Notes: generated by a model from the sequence alone, not told the origin. A stretch of DNA of 64,000 nucleotides from Cryptomeria japonica (GCF_030272615.1 NC_081412.1:140031747-140095746), one strand, 5' to 3'. Shown: positions 23,553-36,298, counted from the first letter of the stretch. Numbers and translations: made by a program.

Positions 23553-25974
23553 GTTTAGAGATCTTTGAGCTTCTTTGGCTTGTCTTCTAAACCTTTGGGA
23601 TCAGGTTTCAACCATGAAAAGACCTTGGAGAAAATGGAGGTATGGAGGAATATGAAGAATATGAAAGATAAGGTAGATATGAAAATGGATGATGAATATA
23701 GGGTTGTCTTGCAATGTCCCAAAATGTTGTTCCAAGATAGATGCGATGATCTCAGCAAGGTGTGGCTTCCTAAGAGATGACAAATTCCTATAGGTAAGTT
23801 GACCTTAACTTGAGATGCCCAAATGGTACCCAAAATGATAAATCTAATTTGGGAACCACTTAGAGATGTATGTTATGTGTTTGCAAGATAAGATAAGGAC
23901 TACTAAACAACCTTTTGACTCTAGTTGAAGGATGTAAGTGTAAGATTGAAAAAGATGTCTAAAAGTAAATGGAAAGTCGTGAAAAGATGATGGTTGACTA
24001 AATGGAATCAACCTTAGAAGCTCTTAGAATCTCAAAACCATAGATGCAGTTTGAATCTATAGACACGTCAAAATGTCTCAAATACACAGTTTTAAAGTCC
24101 AAAAATGTAGTTTCACAGTTGCAGTGTAAGTCTCAGTTTGTCTGAATATGCACTATAATGTTCTAGAAACACACCAGAAAGTTGCATAGGCACAAAAAGA
24201 TGAGTCAAAAATGCAATTTCTTAGTTGACAATATTTTCTCAATTCCATCTATAAACGTACCAGAAAGTTGCACAGACAAGGCAAGATGAGTCAAAAACGC
24301 ACTAGAAATGAACACAGATGTGGCCAAAGTAATGGTATACACATTAGAAATAAACACAAACGTGTTTCAGGCAAAATCTCAATTCTGTCCAAATTTTGAA
24401 GTTGTTGAAAAGTGACCAAATCTCAATGTTAATGTTTGGTAGCAAGGAAACACAACAAATAAGAAGACACAATGTCTAAAGGTGTTGTTGTCAAAATATT
24501 AGTGCATATGTTCAATAGGCCGAAACAACCCAATTTCCACAAGTCTTATCATAATCAAATAATTTTCACGCACTTCTTAGCCCTAAGGTCAAGGTCTCAT
24601 GGCATTAACTCCAACCCACATCTTGGAATCTTTGTTGACTCAAATGTAGGGACACTTTAATGGGTGTATACACTATTTTGTCTTTGCATGAGAGGACAGA
24701 TAGGGGCCTCCAGGACTGGAAGGATGAACCAAGCACCCTCTCCCCACAAAGCTACAAGTAGCTTATGTTAACTCAAGGATTTATGTCTCATCTCAAGGGA
24801 GCCTTATGATGAGTATCTTGGGGGAAAACGACCTATCCTCTTGCACTGAAGCTATCATGATGTTCAAACAAAAATAGAGTGGTCTGCTACTTAAGGTTTT
24901 AGTCACAATCTGAGGTATACTAGTGTTTATAAATGTGGCAGTTCGCTCAATTAAGAGGCTTCTCGACCCTTAGAACAAGGGCTTTTACCCATCACATGGA
25001 TATTGAGGGGAGCTTTTGTTAGTATAAAACAATAGCACCAAGTGGATGATGACTTTCGTCACACCCAAATTATTTATATAGCGGACCGAAGGAAAGTGCT
25101 ACTTGGGTCATTACCTCTCACAAATCGGGAGGTAGGCTTCTACAAAAAAAAAAATCTTAATAATTTCTTACATCCAAGATCTATGAAGGCAAGGGGAGAT
25201 AATACTTTCATTAAACACCTAGGGTTCTACAACAGATTAGGCAAGTTCCCCAAACACTTCAAACAGTTGTTTTTTTTAGTGCACCAATGGAAGTGTTTTC
25301 TAATCTAATAAAAATAAGCGCTCTCCTAGCTACCCCTGCAAGCACAAATGTAAATTAGTAGTTTCAAAATTACCCCAACTTGCAACCACAAAGATTAGAT
25401 CACAAAATGAAACCAAAAGGGGCCTTCTACAAATGATTTTAGAATTTTAAATTTTCAACCAACCTGCAGGACAAAAACATGACAAAACAAACTAGTTTGC
25501 ATTAAGAGTTAGCCAAAAATGCAATAATATCTAAACCCTAGATGTGGCAGGACAAGCCATAGATGTAGCAGAAACTAACAAAAACATAGTAAGAACTTGC
25601 AAAATAGAAAATTGTCAAGACCAAAAGCGTGGCAATACAGACTGCAGACACAATATCATCAACCAAAAATACAATAAGATCATCTGCAAACGCGACAGTA
25701 TCAGATAATGGAGAAAGACTCAAAAACCAAAAACATGACAAGATGAAACAAAACACAGTAAGAATATCTAGAAACGCAATAGGAATAATCGCAGACGCGC
25801 CAAGATCTAAACCTACAAAAAATCCAAAATCCTACACCAACAAAAATGCGACAAAAATAAAAAACGCGAGAGAATGAAACACAGATGCAATAAGAAAGAA
25901 AATCGTTGCAAATGTCGAAGTTGCAAATTTGAAAACACTAAACAACACTAAAATGTTAGAAAACTAGGGACAAT
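23553..25974 (-). other. Leader of element A
   Basis: 2.4 kb between primer site and gag with no convincing ORF. The part 24500-25150 aligns in patches with D at about 42450-43010 (for example gagtatcttggg...gacctatcctcttgcactgaa). Short repeats (ccagaaagttgca...gatgagtcaaaaa) occur at 24170-24310, and AAACGCGACA-like repeats at 25620-25880, near the primer site. Confidence 0.6.
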
Positions 25975-25992
25975 GCCCCACGAGGCGTGCCA
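25975..25992 (-). other. Primer binding site of element A
   Basis: On the minus strand TGGCACGCCTCGTGGGGC starts 3 bp from the LTR. Its complement ends in CCA like a mature tRNA. The tRNA is not assigned; it is partly lysine-tRNA-like. Confidence 0.65.
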
Positions 25993-25995
25993 AAA

Positions 25996-26732
25996 TGTAT
26001 ATGACGAAATTGGAAGACTAAATATTTGTAAAACTAAACAAGATCCAACCACATTAAACCCTAATTCTACAATGAAATCTACTATACATCAATGAAGACC
26101 CTAAAAACATGCAAAACACAAAATATGAAAGATTATACCATTCACATGCTCATTAGGGTTTGATCTCTATTGTTTCCTATCTTCATTGTTCTTGCTTTGA
26201 TATGTTGGTTGCTCTTAGATTTTGAAGTTACACAAGAGCTTCATAAAGAACAAATTGTGGTTGTGTAGTCATTTGAGTGATTGATCGCTTATTAGGGTAT
26301 TAGTATTATAGATTGATAAGGATAAAAGGATTCTCTTTTATAGAGAGTACCATATAAATGGAGGGATAGGATTAAGAGGTGGAGAGATAAATGGTCGGCT
26401 TAGATTAGAGGGGAGGTATAGAAAATAAGATAATATTATAGAGGTGCTTAAAAGTAAATTAAGAGATGAATGACAAATGTCATGGAGGGAAAAAACTGAT
26501 TAATTAATTAAATAAATAAATATTTATTTAATTAATAGAAGAGGTATGGCCTGTTAAATAAATAAATACTTATTTAATTTAGGGAAATGATAAATATGGG
26601 GAAAGACTAGAAAAAGGTTTGTGAATTAATGAAATAAATAAAAATCTATTTAATTAATAGAAAGCTTAAAATAATTAAATAAATAAAATATTTATTTAAT
26701 TAAGTTACGACAATTTTAGGTGTCTATAAACA
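25996..26732 (-). repeat. 5' LTR of element A
   Basis: 737 bp; in element orientation it starts TGTTTATAGACACC and ends TCGTCATATACA. A TATA box (CTATAAAAG, minus) is at 26335-26343. The U3 part is full of aattaattaaataaat runs. The pair LTR lies left of the window, so boundaries rest on TG...CA, the primer site and the end of similarity; the flank tcact at 26733-26737 is the predicted target duplication. Confidence 0.75.
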
Positions 26733-26855
26733 TCACTCTAAAAGAATTCAGAATCTTGACTGAAAAATATTATTTAATTTTGACCCCAATCAAAAACAAC
26801 AAACCTTTAGTGATTCTTAAAAAGAAATTGAAAAAATCTTATTTACCAAAGAATA
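26733..26855. other. Short host sequence between elements A and D
   Basis: 123 bp of AT-rich DNA belonging to neither LTR. With 46664 onward it formed the original site into which D inserted. No feature seen in it. Confidence 0.6.
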
Positions 26856-26860
26856 GAAAG
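26856..26860. repeat. Target-site duplication of element D (left copy)
   Basis: GAAAG directly before the LTR start TGATGCTC, repeated at 46659-46663 after the far LTR. Confidence 0.85.
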
Positions 26861-28292
26861 TGATGCTCTGCAAAAAGGACAAGGTTAGGATAAACAAACA
26901 TCGAACAAGAAACAAAAAAAGTCAATTGTTAGATGTTAGAAAATCATAAATTAAAAACTATCCTAAGCAAGCATATCAAGAAAGACACTACTAAGCAAAA
27001 AGAAAGCTTAAGGGATCTACAAAAAGCAACTAAGCTCTTCCAAATGCTCTCTACCATGCTGGTAGCTTCTCCTTCCTTGTTCCTCTCCTCTCCAAGTTTC
27101 AAACTAGTGTAGCTCTCAGCAGCTTTTTGCACTATGGATGCTTATGGAGGTTTGAGATTAAAGTATTTGCTCTAAATGTGAATGAAAAGCTAATACTAGA
27201 TGCTATAGATACTAAGATGATTTATTTTAAACCAAAATGACAATTATATGAGTTTATTATGCTAAAATGCTCTCTATAATTCACTATAGCTTAAATGCAT
27301 AGAAGTTTTCAAATTATGATTATGAATGCTAAATGCTTGAGGATTTGAAAATAAGGAATGTGAGCTCTATTTATAGGTAAAATGGAGCAATGGATGGTTG
27401 AGATTGAGTAATCTCAACAAAGATCAAGATTGAATGATTTGAGATCCATGTGAGGGCTTTCAACCCAATCCCTGGTTGACAAGTGTCAATGTGAGATAGG
27501 TTGAAAGGGGAGGGAATAAGCATTAAATGCTTGACATGACTTGAGAGTTAACTTGGGAGTTAAGGTCAAGGTTGGGTTGAGTGAATAAATTCTTAATTCA
27601 AAGAATAAAGCTTTTATCCAATGGATAAACTCTTGTGCAAAGGCAAAAGGGATAACCATGTTCAAAGCAATAAATGCTTGAAGAGACACATGAGTGCAAG
27701 TTGAAATAACCATAAATGGTTATGTAAGAGCCATTAGTGGTTTTGGAAGACTTTGGAGGTTAAATTGTTGAACACACAAAGCATTAAATGTTTTTCAAAG
27801 ACTTTGAAGTCTTTGAGAAGTGACTCCAAGTTGCTTAGGAATGTGACAATAATTAAGGGATGGATTAGGCTAATTAAGAAGGGGTTAGAAGAATCTAGAA
27901 GGGGGTTTAGGAATGCAAGTGGATTTGGTGGGTGAGAGAAAATAGGATTTTTATTTAAAATAAATTAATTTATTTCAATAAATGTGTGCAAGTTGCATTT
28001 GTAGGAAAATGCAAGTGGGGGGGATAAATGATTTAAATAAATGTTTTATTTAATTTATTTAAAAGAGGAATAGGGGAGTAAATGAAATAAATATGATTTA
28101 TTCATTTAATTGATTGTGAATTTGGTTGAATTAATTAATTAAAATAAATTGAATAATTTATTTAATTAATAGGAGAATGTTTGAAGATGAATTAATTAAA
28201 TGTTTAATTTAATTAACTGATGGCTAGTGGATTTTTAATCAAATAAATAGGAAATATTCATTTAATTAAATGGACAGATTTATGTGACTACA
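26861..28292 (-). repeat. 3' LTR of element D
   Basis: 1432 bp; in element orientation it starts TGTAGTCACATAAATC and ends GCAGAGCATCA. A TATA box (CTATAAATAG) is at 27367-27376. The first 350 bp of U3 consist of aattaattaaataaat-type runs. The 5' copy has an extra 21-bp tandem duplication near 44930-44955 and contains solo LTR E. Confidence 0.92.
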
Positions 28293-28306
28293 TTTGCCCC
28301 TCTGAG
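28293..28306 (-). other. Polypurine tract of element D
   Basis: Minus strand tcagaggggcaaa directly before the LTR start TGTAGTC. Confidence 0.8.
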
Positions 28307-28850
28307 ACGGTGCGGTTTATCACGTTGTTTCAAAGAAAGAAAAAAAAAGGTGTGAAGAAATATGCCCCATAAATGTTAATTTAATGGGTGGTATGCCCCC
28401 TCGAGAAATGCGTCGAAAAATTTCAAAAAATTGGGCGATCTCTCGAAAAAGAATGAAAATTGGCAGGGTGATAGAAGAGAAGAAATTAGCAATACGGGTG
28501 AAAAATAGAAGAAATCGGAGATAAAATGGAGAAGTGGGAGGCTCGGGAAGTTCACAGGGACCACGACGGTGAGCAGGGGAAAGTTACGGTTATGGCGAAG
28601 GGTATATATGGGGAGAAACGGGTGAAAACAGGGTCATTTGTTACCCCGACCATAGTGAATTCAGAGCTCTGAGATTGACATTTTGAAGGAGTGAGTAGCA
28701 GTTAGGATGTCGGTACCCATTACAGAGCACCATTTCGAGCGAGTTCGTCGATTCCAGTGGCCAGAGGACTACGGACCAGCGATACGCAAATTTAAAATTT
28801 TGAATTTTACGCATTTTTTACATATTTTTTGCTGAGTCCAAGTTGAGTCA

Positions 28851-29160
28851 GGACAATAGCGCTGAAACTATGTTTTGGCACGGTTATCCAATGAATGAGC
28901 GTTTTTGTGCCGCAATGGCACTATTGTGTTGTTGTTTGAGCGCTATTGAAAAGATTAGCGCTATTGTGTGTTTAGCGCTATTGCGGGGTCAATTGAGCGC
29001 TTTTGATGTTAAGCAGCGCTTTTGAGTAGTTGTTGTAGCGCTTTTTGTAATTTAAGCACTTTTGTAGGGTTTAGTAAGCGCTTTTGTTATGGGTTTAGCG
29101 CTATTGTATAGAAAGTAGTGCTTTTGTTTGCAAGATAACGCTTTTGTTTAGGAAAATAGA
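28851..29160 (+). repeat. AGCGCT array near the 3' end of element D
   Basis: Nine exact copies of the palindrome AGCGCT in about 300 bp, most in the context TAGCGCT(A/T)TTG on the plus strand, with about five mutated copies (agcgtttttg, agcacttttg, agtgcttttg). Spacing is irregular (roughly 15-45 bp). The first copy is in the opposite context. A matching array in reverse orientation is in D's leader at 43728-43970. The rest of 28307-29400 shows no gene. Confidence 0.85.
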
Positions 29161-29403
29161 TGCCCCAATATGTGTAAATAAAAAATCTCTCGATGCCAAT
29201 GATGGATGGATAGGGATGTGAAGTGAAAGTTGTTTTGAACCATAGCAACCCTGATGAGACTTAGGTCATTAGGATAAATGCCTATTGAAGTCTAGGTGTG
29301 CCATGATTGCTTACCTGTTGAGACGTATTTGTTGATAGTCTAGGTTCAAACTTAAGAAAGTTGAAAACAAAACAACTGATGATGATTGATTGATGCTCGT
29401 GTG

Positions 29404-31413
29404 CAGGAGGATCTACGCGTGTTACAATTGCACTAGAGACATCTAGCTACACAGGGGTTACGCGATCGGCTGACAGAGGCCGAGATTGATTGCATTGTAG
29501 CGACTGGGCTATATGATGTGATGCATATGCCCGTGATTCGGATGAATCATGGTTTGATTACGGCCTTGGCAGAGCGCTGGCACAGTGAGACCTGCACATT
29601 TCACTTAACGTAGGGGGAGATGACGGTGACACTGGAGGATGTATGGCGCATCCTACATATTCCCATTCGGGGTGAGCTAGTTACATATGACAGATCATGG
29701 AGGACTCTAGTGGTGTAGAGATTCTTCGATGAGGACGTGTACATTGATGATGACTCCATAGCCTGGGAGGATATCGCGATGTTGTACGAGCCATTACCAG
29801 CAGTTTTTTCTGGGATCATGGTAGGGCTACTATATCCTGATAGGTGATCACATGGTCTGGCTGTTGGGTGGGGACAGGTTATAGAGCAGATGATGACAAA
29901 GGGGACCCGATTTGCCTGGGGACCGTGCGTGTTAGCATACATGTATCAAGAGTTGCATTAGGTAGTGTACCGTGGGAGAGGCTCCTTGGCAGTGGGAGTG
30001 ACGCTGCTGCATATTTGGGTGTGAGAGAGCTTACCGATGACTTGACCAGTGAGTCTGAGATTTTGGGTAGTTGATCAGCCCTATATGTTCATGTACAGCG
30101 GCATGATAAGTCAGCCCCACCTGGGGAAGTTAGAGTGGTGGCGGTGGGCGTTAGATGATATGGATGCAGTGATTTGGAGACCCTACATTGAGTGCGAGCC
30201 CTGGGAGGTTGATGCAGAGGCATTGTCATATGTATTCATGATCTGATTCCTCATTGGGCGGGCATGTTATGATGTAGAGAAACAGGTGTCGGGCAGGGTG
30301 ATGAGATAGTTCGAGTGGCAGCAGGGATTGTCGAGGGGATCAGGAGAGTATGCCAGAGTGGTTCGAGAGAGATATGTATGGGGGCTAGTACTTCCTTATG
30401 ATCAGGCATTGGCAGAGTTCTCGATGCTTCAGGCGAGGCCATGGGATATACGGTCGAGGGTGGTAGATGCAGGGGTATCGAAGGAGTATACGCAGTATAT
30501 GGTGGCTCATCTGATTCCTCGGATATCAGATCCAGCTGAGCCGATTCCTGATTTTGAGGAGAGGGGACAGATATGGAGGAGGGGAGGAGGTCAAGGACCG
30601 ATGATAGGGGGACGAGGGAGGGGGGATGGTGGTGATGGAGGAGGAGGAGATGGTGGAGGTGGTGGGGGTGGAGGTGGTGGAGTAGGTGGAGGTGGTGGAG
30701 GAGGTGGCTTAGGTGGTCGGGTCCAGCAAAGAGGGAGAGGCGGATTGCCACTGCGGATATCATAGGGACTGTTGGTGACAGGAGGAGTCAGATTAGGTGG
30801 CCGAGGTATGGAGAGGGAGATACCGATGGATAGAGGGGAGGGAGCCACTGGAGAGGCACCTATGGAGACCGGGGAGGGAGCGACAGGGGGTGGTGATCCG
30901 CGGGAGCATATGCTAGCACATTTGCATACTCGATTGACAGCAGTCGAGACATGAGTAGAGGATCTGGAGGCAGAGGTTGCAGCGAGAGATGTACAGCTAT
31001 TTGCATGAGAGGCGGAGCTGACTGTAGTGCTGCAGGAGAGGGATAGTGCAGTGGAGAGATTAGCGGAGCTGCAAGAGAGAGTCCAAGTTGGAGTAGGAGC
31101 GCAGGGTCCTACTGGGGAGGTGATGAGACAGTTTGGATGGGCACAGGCTAAGATAGAGTATTGGCGGGGATTATATGAGCAGGTGGTGCCAACTAGTCAG
31201 CAAGCACTGAGTTATACACAGATACGGCAGACCAGGTCAAAGCGATCGCAGAGGATGCAGAGCAGTGGGGGAGTGGTGGCTCCACGATGGAGAGAGGTGT
31301 CAGGTGGTGCAGGAACTATTGGGGGTTTGATGGGGCCTCCACTAAGAGATAGATCAGATGGTGCAGGGGCTAGTGGGGGAGCAGGTGGCAATGGTGGTGC
31401 AGCATCTGGTTAG
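29404..31413 (+). pseudogene. Antisense extra ORF of D: plant mobile domain (PMD) protein
   Basis: One plus-strand frame runs the whole length (670 codons) with about 12 stops but no frameshift. The N-terminal half has PMD features: LTEAEIDCIVATGLYDV, ALAERWHSETCTFHL, GEMTVTLEDVWRILHIPIRGE, FAWGPCVLAYMYQEL, and WWRWALDDMDAVIWRPY. A long poly-glycine tract follows at 30598-30720, then an Arg/Gly-rich stretch and a coiled coil (30960-31090). PMD proteins are plant nuclear factors shared between genes (MAIL1/MAIN family) and transposons. It sits between integrase and 3' LTR on the opposite strand to pol. All stops are TAG or TGA explainable by one C-to-T step, or by G-to-A at a Trp codon. Confidence 0.8.
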
Positions 31414-34025
31414 AGTGGCATCTGAGAGAGCATTTTTGCATGTATGTATTTATATGATCATTTTTGGACTATGTCTTGGATGGCTCTTGGTAGCCGATTT
31501 TGTAGACTTCATTGTACTCTGATACATGAGATGATATATATGAGGAGATCCCATATTTTGATGATATGCATTTGATATGTATGGATGTTATGCAGGATGG
31601 TGATTTTATGAGTTGATGCTTAGATGGATGTGTATATGTATGCATTTATGAGATGATTCCTATATGCATGTTTTATGATGATTTATGATGTTGGATACTG
31701 ACATATGAATGCAGTTTTATACATGTGTGCATGTTTTGCTTGATGTAATGCTTTAAGGATGTAATGCTATGATGATGATGTATGTTTATGATGATATAGA
31801 CAGGATCTTGTGCTTCATGTTTGATATAATGATGAGATAATGATATGCAAGGATTTTAATGCAATGTTTTGAATGAATGATTCTATGTATGTAAATGCAT
31901 CTAGATGGTTTTAGATGAATGTAATATGGATAAACAAATGTAAAGTACAAATGTTTATATGATGATTTCTAAATGAATGCATACGTATAATGTATATATA
32001 AAATGGTATGAACCAATGTTTGAGACAAATGGTTTTTATGATTCTAAATGCCTAAAATATGATTTAAGTAAAATGATAATGTGATGATAATACAACTTAT
32101 GGTTAATAACAGCACCTTAATGCAATTAAAAAGGGATAATGAATGCAATTTTAAATGAATCCTAAAATGAGCATAATAAGACACTTAATAATGGATGAAT
32201 GAATGCACTTTTTAACTAATGAATAGATAAATGAATGTATGCAATGATAAATGATAAAGGATAATAAAGGATGATAATATGATAATGGATAACTGATACT
32301 AAATGAATGCATAGTAAATGGCTAATACAATCAAGGACAATTGGTTTATATGAATGAATCTAAAACATTATGCAATGATGAAATGATATAAGAAGGCTAA
32401 TGTTAATAAATGATAATGAACTATATGCATTTTAACCAACTAAAATGATATGAAATGTTCTTGATGCAAAATGCAACTAAATGTAATAATGATGATATGA
32501 TCATGATGAATGCAAGGTATTTTAGACTTTGCATGATGCATTGATGATGTATTAGAGTTCTCGGTCGCGATTGCATCCAAGACCAGCTCAATTGTCGCAG
32601 AACTTGCTCATTTTAACTTTGTTCACATTGGCATACAAAAATCATACATATGAATGAGTGAATGGATGGGTGATATGCAACGAAATGCAACATATAAACA
32701 GATGAGATGAAATGACAATCCATAGTGCTTTATTTTTCATCATCGAGCTTTAAAATGTTGTAAGAAAATACAAGCATCTTGACATAATGATTTAAGATGA
32801 CCAGAGTATTTCTTACATGGATTTGATATAGCAAGTTAATACAAACAACTTGATATAATGGGTCAAGTTGACCAAAGTATTGCTTGCGGAACAGACAAGG
32901 ATCATCTCCGTTCATGCATGACTTGGATCGTCCTCCTTGATCTTGGGCTGATCATATCCTGAGACAAGTTCACACCTGAATAAGAGACAAAAACCTTTAT
33001 CCAATTTGGATGAGGTAGGAGGAACCAAAGAAGGAGCATTGTGCTTGCAAGCAGGCAATATATACATAAAGAATAAAGAATATGGATCCTTGGTAATTGT
33101 TCATGCTCATATGGTCGAGGTATATGTTGTAGTCAGCAAGTCGTAGTGATCTATGACTGTATTTTGCATAAGATCATGTAGCTTAGTGAACTTCCCACGT
33201 AGACACCATTAGTACATGCCCCAGAACTTCATCGGAATAATTCGCAAAAGATACACAAACAATGTTGTAAGATCCTGATATATATAAACGAATGAATTAC
33301 TCACAAATCAACCAAGTATTTAATAGCTTTAAACAAAATTTTCTTGTTAAAGAAAACGTCATTTTGTCTTTGTTTTGGTAAGGAAGGATGCATCCTTGAT
33401 GAAAATAGTTTGATTGTTGATGTTGATTGTTTGGTCAATTTGGAGAAGTGATCATTGTGCAAGTATTTTTCAATGCTTGTTTGGTATCTGCATGGATGAG
33501 TATGTATAATGTGTCTGCCATGTTTTTGTGTGATTTTTGATGTTTTATCATGTTTTTGGATTTTGTGATTGTTTTGAATGTTTTTAGTATTTTGATGATT
33601 GTTTTCCAATGTTTTTGGATTTTGAGAGATAGTTTTGAATGAAGAACCCAACGAATTACAAGACAATGTAGTATCCACTTCCATCAATAGGTTAAGGGCA
33701 GTGCCCTCAGTTTAGACATGACTATGAAAAAGTGGGATGCAAGACACATGGAGTACTATCTCGTGATTGCAGATCAATAACAAGCCATGGTTTGGACAGA
33801 TGGATGTAGTGAATGTGATTGCAACAAGCCTGAAAGATAATGGACCCATAGCTTTTACGAGTGGCGCCTGTTTGCCAGGTTTTCACCATCGTACTTACCC
33901 AAGGTGCCACAGGAGTGTTTGTTCATCGTTTGGATGCATGATTTTTCTTTACTATTTTGATGTTTTTGTATTTTCTTCAGGACATTTTTCTGAATGTTTT
34001 TGATGTTTTTTCTAGTATATATGGG
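31414..34025. other. Spacer of element D between PMD ORF and integrase
   Basis: No gene recognised. 31440-32560 is a low-complexity tract of atgatg, gatatgat and aatgaatgca variants on both strands. 33500-33640 and 33940-34015 are runs built on tgtttttggattttg. Open frames here come from the repeats. Confidence 0.7.
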
Positions 34026-35404
34026 AGCCTGATGCTCTGTGCAACTCATGTATAAAACCATTTGAGGTGCATGTTGTTGATCAGATCTGCTAGCAGTTCT
34101 CCTTCTAAATTAGCCAACTGATATGCCCCGGACCCAAATACAATAGTGACAACATATGGGCCTAGCCAATTTGATTCAAACTTTCCTTGATGTTCTCGGT
34201 TGGGTTGGTTATGAGGATTTTCTCAAAGAACAAGATCACCTACCTCAAATGTACGAGGTCTAACTCGATGATTATAGCTTCTGCTCATGCGCTGCTGATA
34301 GGCTTTGAGGTGATTGTATGCAGCTTGTCATTTCTCATCAAGTAGCTCTAAGTCTTGGAGACGGGATATTCTGTATGCTTCATCATCGATGAGATTGTGC
34401 AAGGAAACCCGTAGTGATGGTATCTCGACCTCAATAGGTAAAATAGTTTTTGCACCATAGACCAACGAGTAGGGAGTTGCGCTTGTAGGGGTTCAAATGC
34501 TAGTTCGATATGCCCATAGTGTTGGATTTAATTGAACATGTCAATCACAGTCGGCATCATTGACTGTCTTCTTTAGGATTCTTAATATGTTCTTGTTTGA
34601 CGCTTCGGCCTAACCATTGCCTTGTGGGTAATAGGGAGCAGAAAAGCGGTGCTGGATGTGAAATTTCTCACAGAGTTCATGGATATCCTGATTTTTGAAA
34701 GGAAGCCCGTTATCTGTGATGATAGACATGGGTACACCATACCGGCAGATGATGTAATTGTGGATGAATGAGGCGATCTACTTGTCGGTAACTTGGGTAA
34801 GTGGAACAGCTTCGATCCACTTTGTGAAGTATTCGGTAGCGGTAATGATGAATTTGTGGCCATTGGATGAAGATGGATGGATTTTACCCACAAGGTCAAG
34901 ACCCCATTGACAAAAGGGCTATGGTGTTGTGATTGGTTGCAGCTCCTGTGCTGGTGCATGTATCAGGTCTCCATGAACTTGGCATTTCTTGCACTTTCTA
35001 ACAAAGTAGTAAGAGTCTTTTTCCATGGATGGCCAATAGTATCCAGTGCGTAAGAGTTTCTTGGCTAGCGATGAACCGCTTGCATGAGTTCCATAAATTC
35101 CTTCATGTACCTCTTCCAAGATCTTTGTTATCTCATCTTGTTCGAAACATCGAAGGAGAGTAACATCAAGACTGCGCCGATATAGGGTTTCAGCAATAAT
35201 GGTATACCAAGCAGTTTGGCAAATGAAGGTTTTACGTTGGTTATTCGATTGGTTAGGAGGAAGTGTGTGATCGCGGAGATAAGTGTAGAACTCACCGTAC
35301 CATGGGGATTCAGAATCGATTAGGCAACATATCATCTCGGATTCGGGGATATCATAAGAGGGGATCCAAAGTTGTTCTACCAAGAACTCGTAGCATGTTG
35401 AATT
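34026..35404 (-). pseudogene. Integrase of element D
   Basis: The HHCC zinc-binding domain is intact at about 34930-35130 (HEGIYGTHASG...GYYWPSMEKD...CKKCQ). The catalytic core has WGLDLVG, IITDNG and, after a stop, AEASNK, matching the DDE triad. The C-terminal part has RTFEVGDLVL and the chromodomain-free tail ending near 34030. In-frame stops lie in the core (for example inside the NGQAE motif, CAG to TAG) and in the tail (CGA to TGA). It inserts the element's cDNA. Confidence 0.88.
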
Positions 35405-36298
35405 CTATGGAAGATCCAAGAGAGACACAATAGTAGCCATAGCGTCAGCAGGGCGATTCTGATCTCTTGGTATCTGCTCAAAGGTGATAGTAGTAAATGA
35501 TGCCTTTACTTTGTCCACCATTTGTTTGTACGGCATGAGTTTGTCATCCTTGGTCTGATATTCATCTGTTGCTTGTCGAATGACCAGTTGGGAGTCGCCA
35601 TAGACTTGTAGTTCTTGTAACTTCCATTGTATGGCTAGCCTGAGTCCTGTGATCAAGGCCTCATACTCTGCTATGTTATTTGTGCATGGAAATGTGAGCC
35701 TATAAGACTTCGGGATGCTGTCACCTTGAGGTGTGATAAACAGAATGCCTACCCCCGAGCCATGCCTAGTGTACGAACCATCAAAGTATAGTTTCCATGG
35801 TTGTGCTGTTGTGGTCATGAATATCTCTTCATCTGGAAAATTGGAAATGAGAGGATGATCACCAATGAGTGGTGCATTGGCCAACTGATCTGCCATAACT
35901 TGACCTTTGATAGCCTTACGGTCCACATACTCGATGTCAAATTCACTAAGAATCATCACCCATTTGGCCAAGCGGCCCATCAATGCTGCTTTGTTGAGTA
36001 AGTATTTGAGTGGATCAATCTTTGCAATGAGTTGTACTTTGTGTGTTAATAGATAGTGCCTTAGTTTAGTGGCTGCCAAGATTACTGCTAGGCAAGCTCG
36101 CTCAATAGGGGTGTAATTGAGTTCATAGCCAACCAATGTGTGAAAGATGTAGTAAACAGCACACTCTTTCCCTTCTGCATTATGTTGTGCTAGTAGTACA
36201 CCCAATGTTGTACTTGTTGCTGAGATATAGAGTAATAGAGGTCTGCTTGGATCTGGTGGGATCAGCAATGGTGTATTCATGAGATAGTCTTTAAGCAT
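35405..36298 (-). pseudogene. Two RNase H domains of element D
   Basis: This open segment of 297 codons is part of the broken polyprotein. First domain (residues about 15-140): gypsy-type RNase H with YISATSTTLGVLLAQ, where the usual catalytic Asp is Ser, then IERACLAVI and IKGQVMADQLA. This degeneration is typical when a second domain takes over. Second domain (about 165-290): FDGS, AEYEAL, YGDSQL and RPADAMA, with all four acidic residues kept. RNase H removes the RNA strand during reverse transcription. Confidence 0.9.

Larger units (their letters stand above)
1..26732 (-). mobile_element. Element A: Ty3/gypsy (Tat-like) LTR retrotransposon, cut by window edge
   Basis: Minus-strand element read from its 5' LTR at 25996-26732 leftward to the integrase end near base 1; its 3' LTR lies outside the window. 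Recognisable order is LTR, primer site, leader, gag, protease, G-patch linker, reverse transcriptase, RNase H, integrase. Removing the two insertions (2084-10816 and 11375-18827) restores collinearity with element D, which has the same domain order and clearly similar protein segments. Many stops and frameshifts make it inactive. A Tat assignment rests on the second RNase H domain and the similarity to D. Confidence 0.9.

Noticed and set aside
23553-25974. A protein gene in A's leader
   Set aside because: Only short overlapping frames without homology; the same region in D is also non-coding.
28851-29160. CRISPR-like array
   Set aside because: Irregular spacing, 6-bp core and plant context; it is an element-internal motif array.
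30251-30848. Minus-strand His/Pro/Leu-rich frames opposite the poly-Gly tract
   Set aside because: Shadow of the Gly-codon repeat of the PMD ORF; composition is purely repeat-driven.
33301-33687. Minus-strand Asn/Lys/Thr/His-rich 128-codon ORF as a gene
   Set aside because: Made by short A/T-rich repeats in D's spacer, no recognisable domain.
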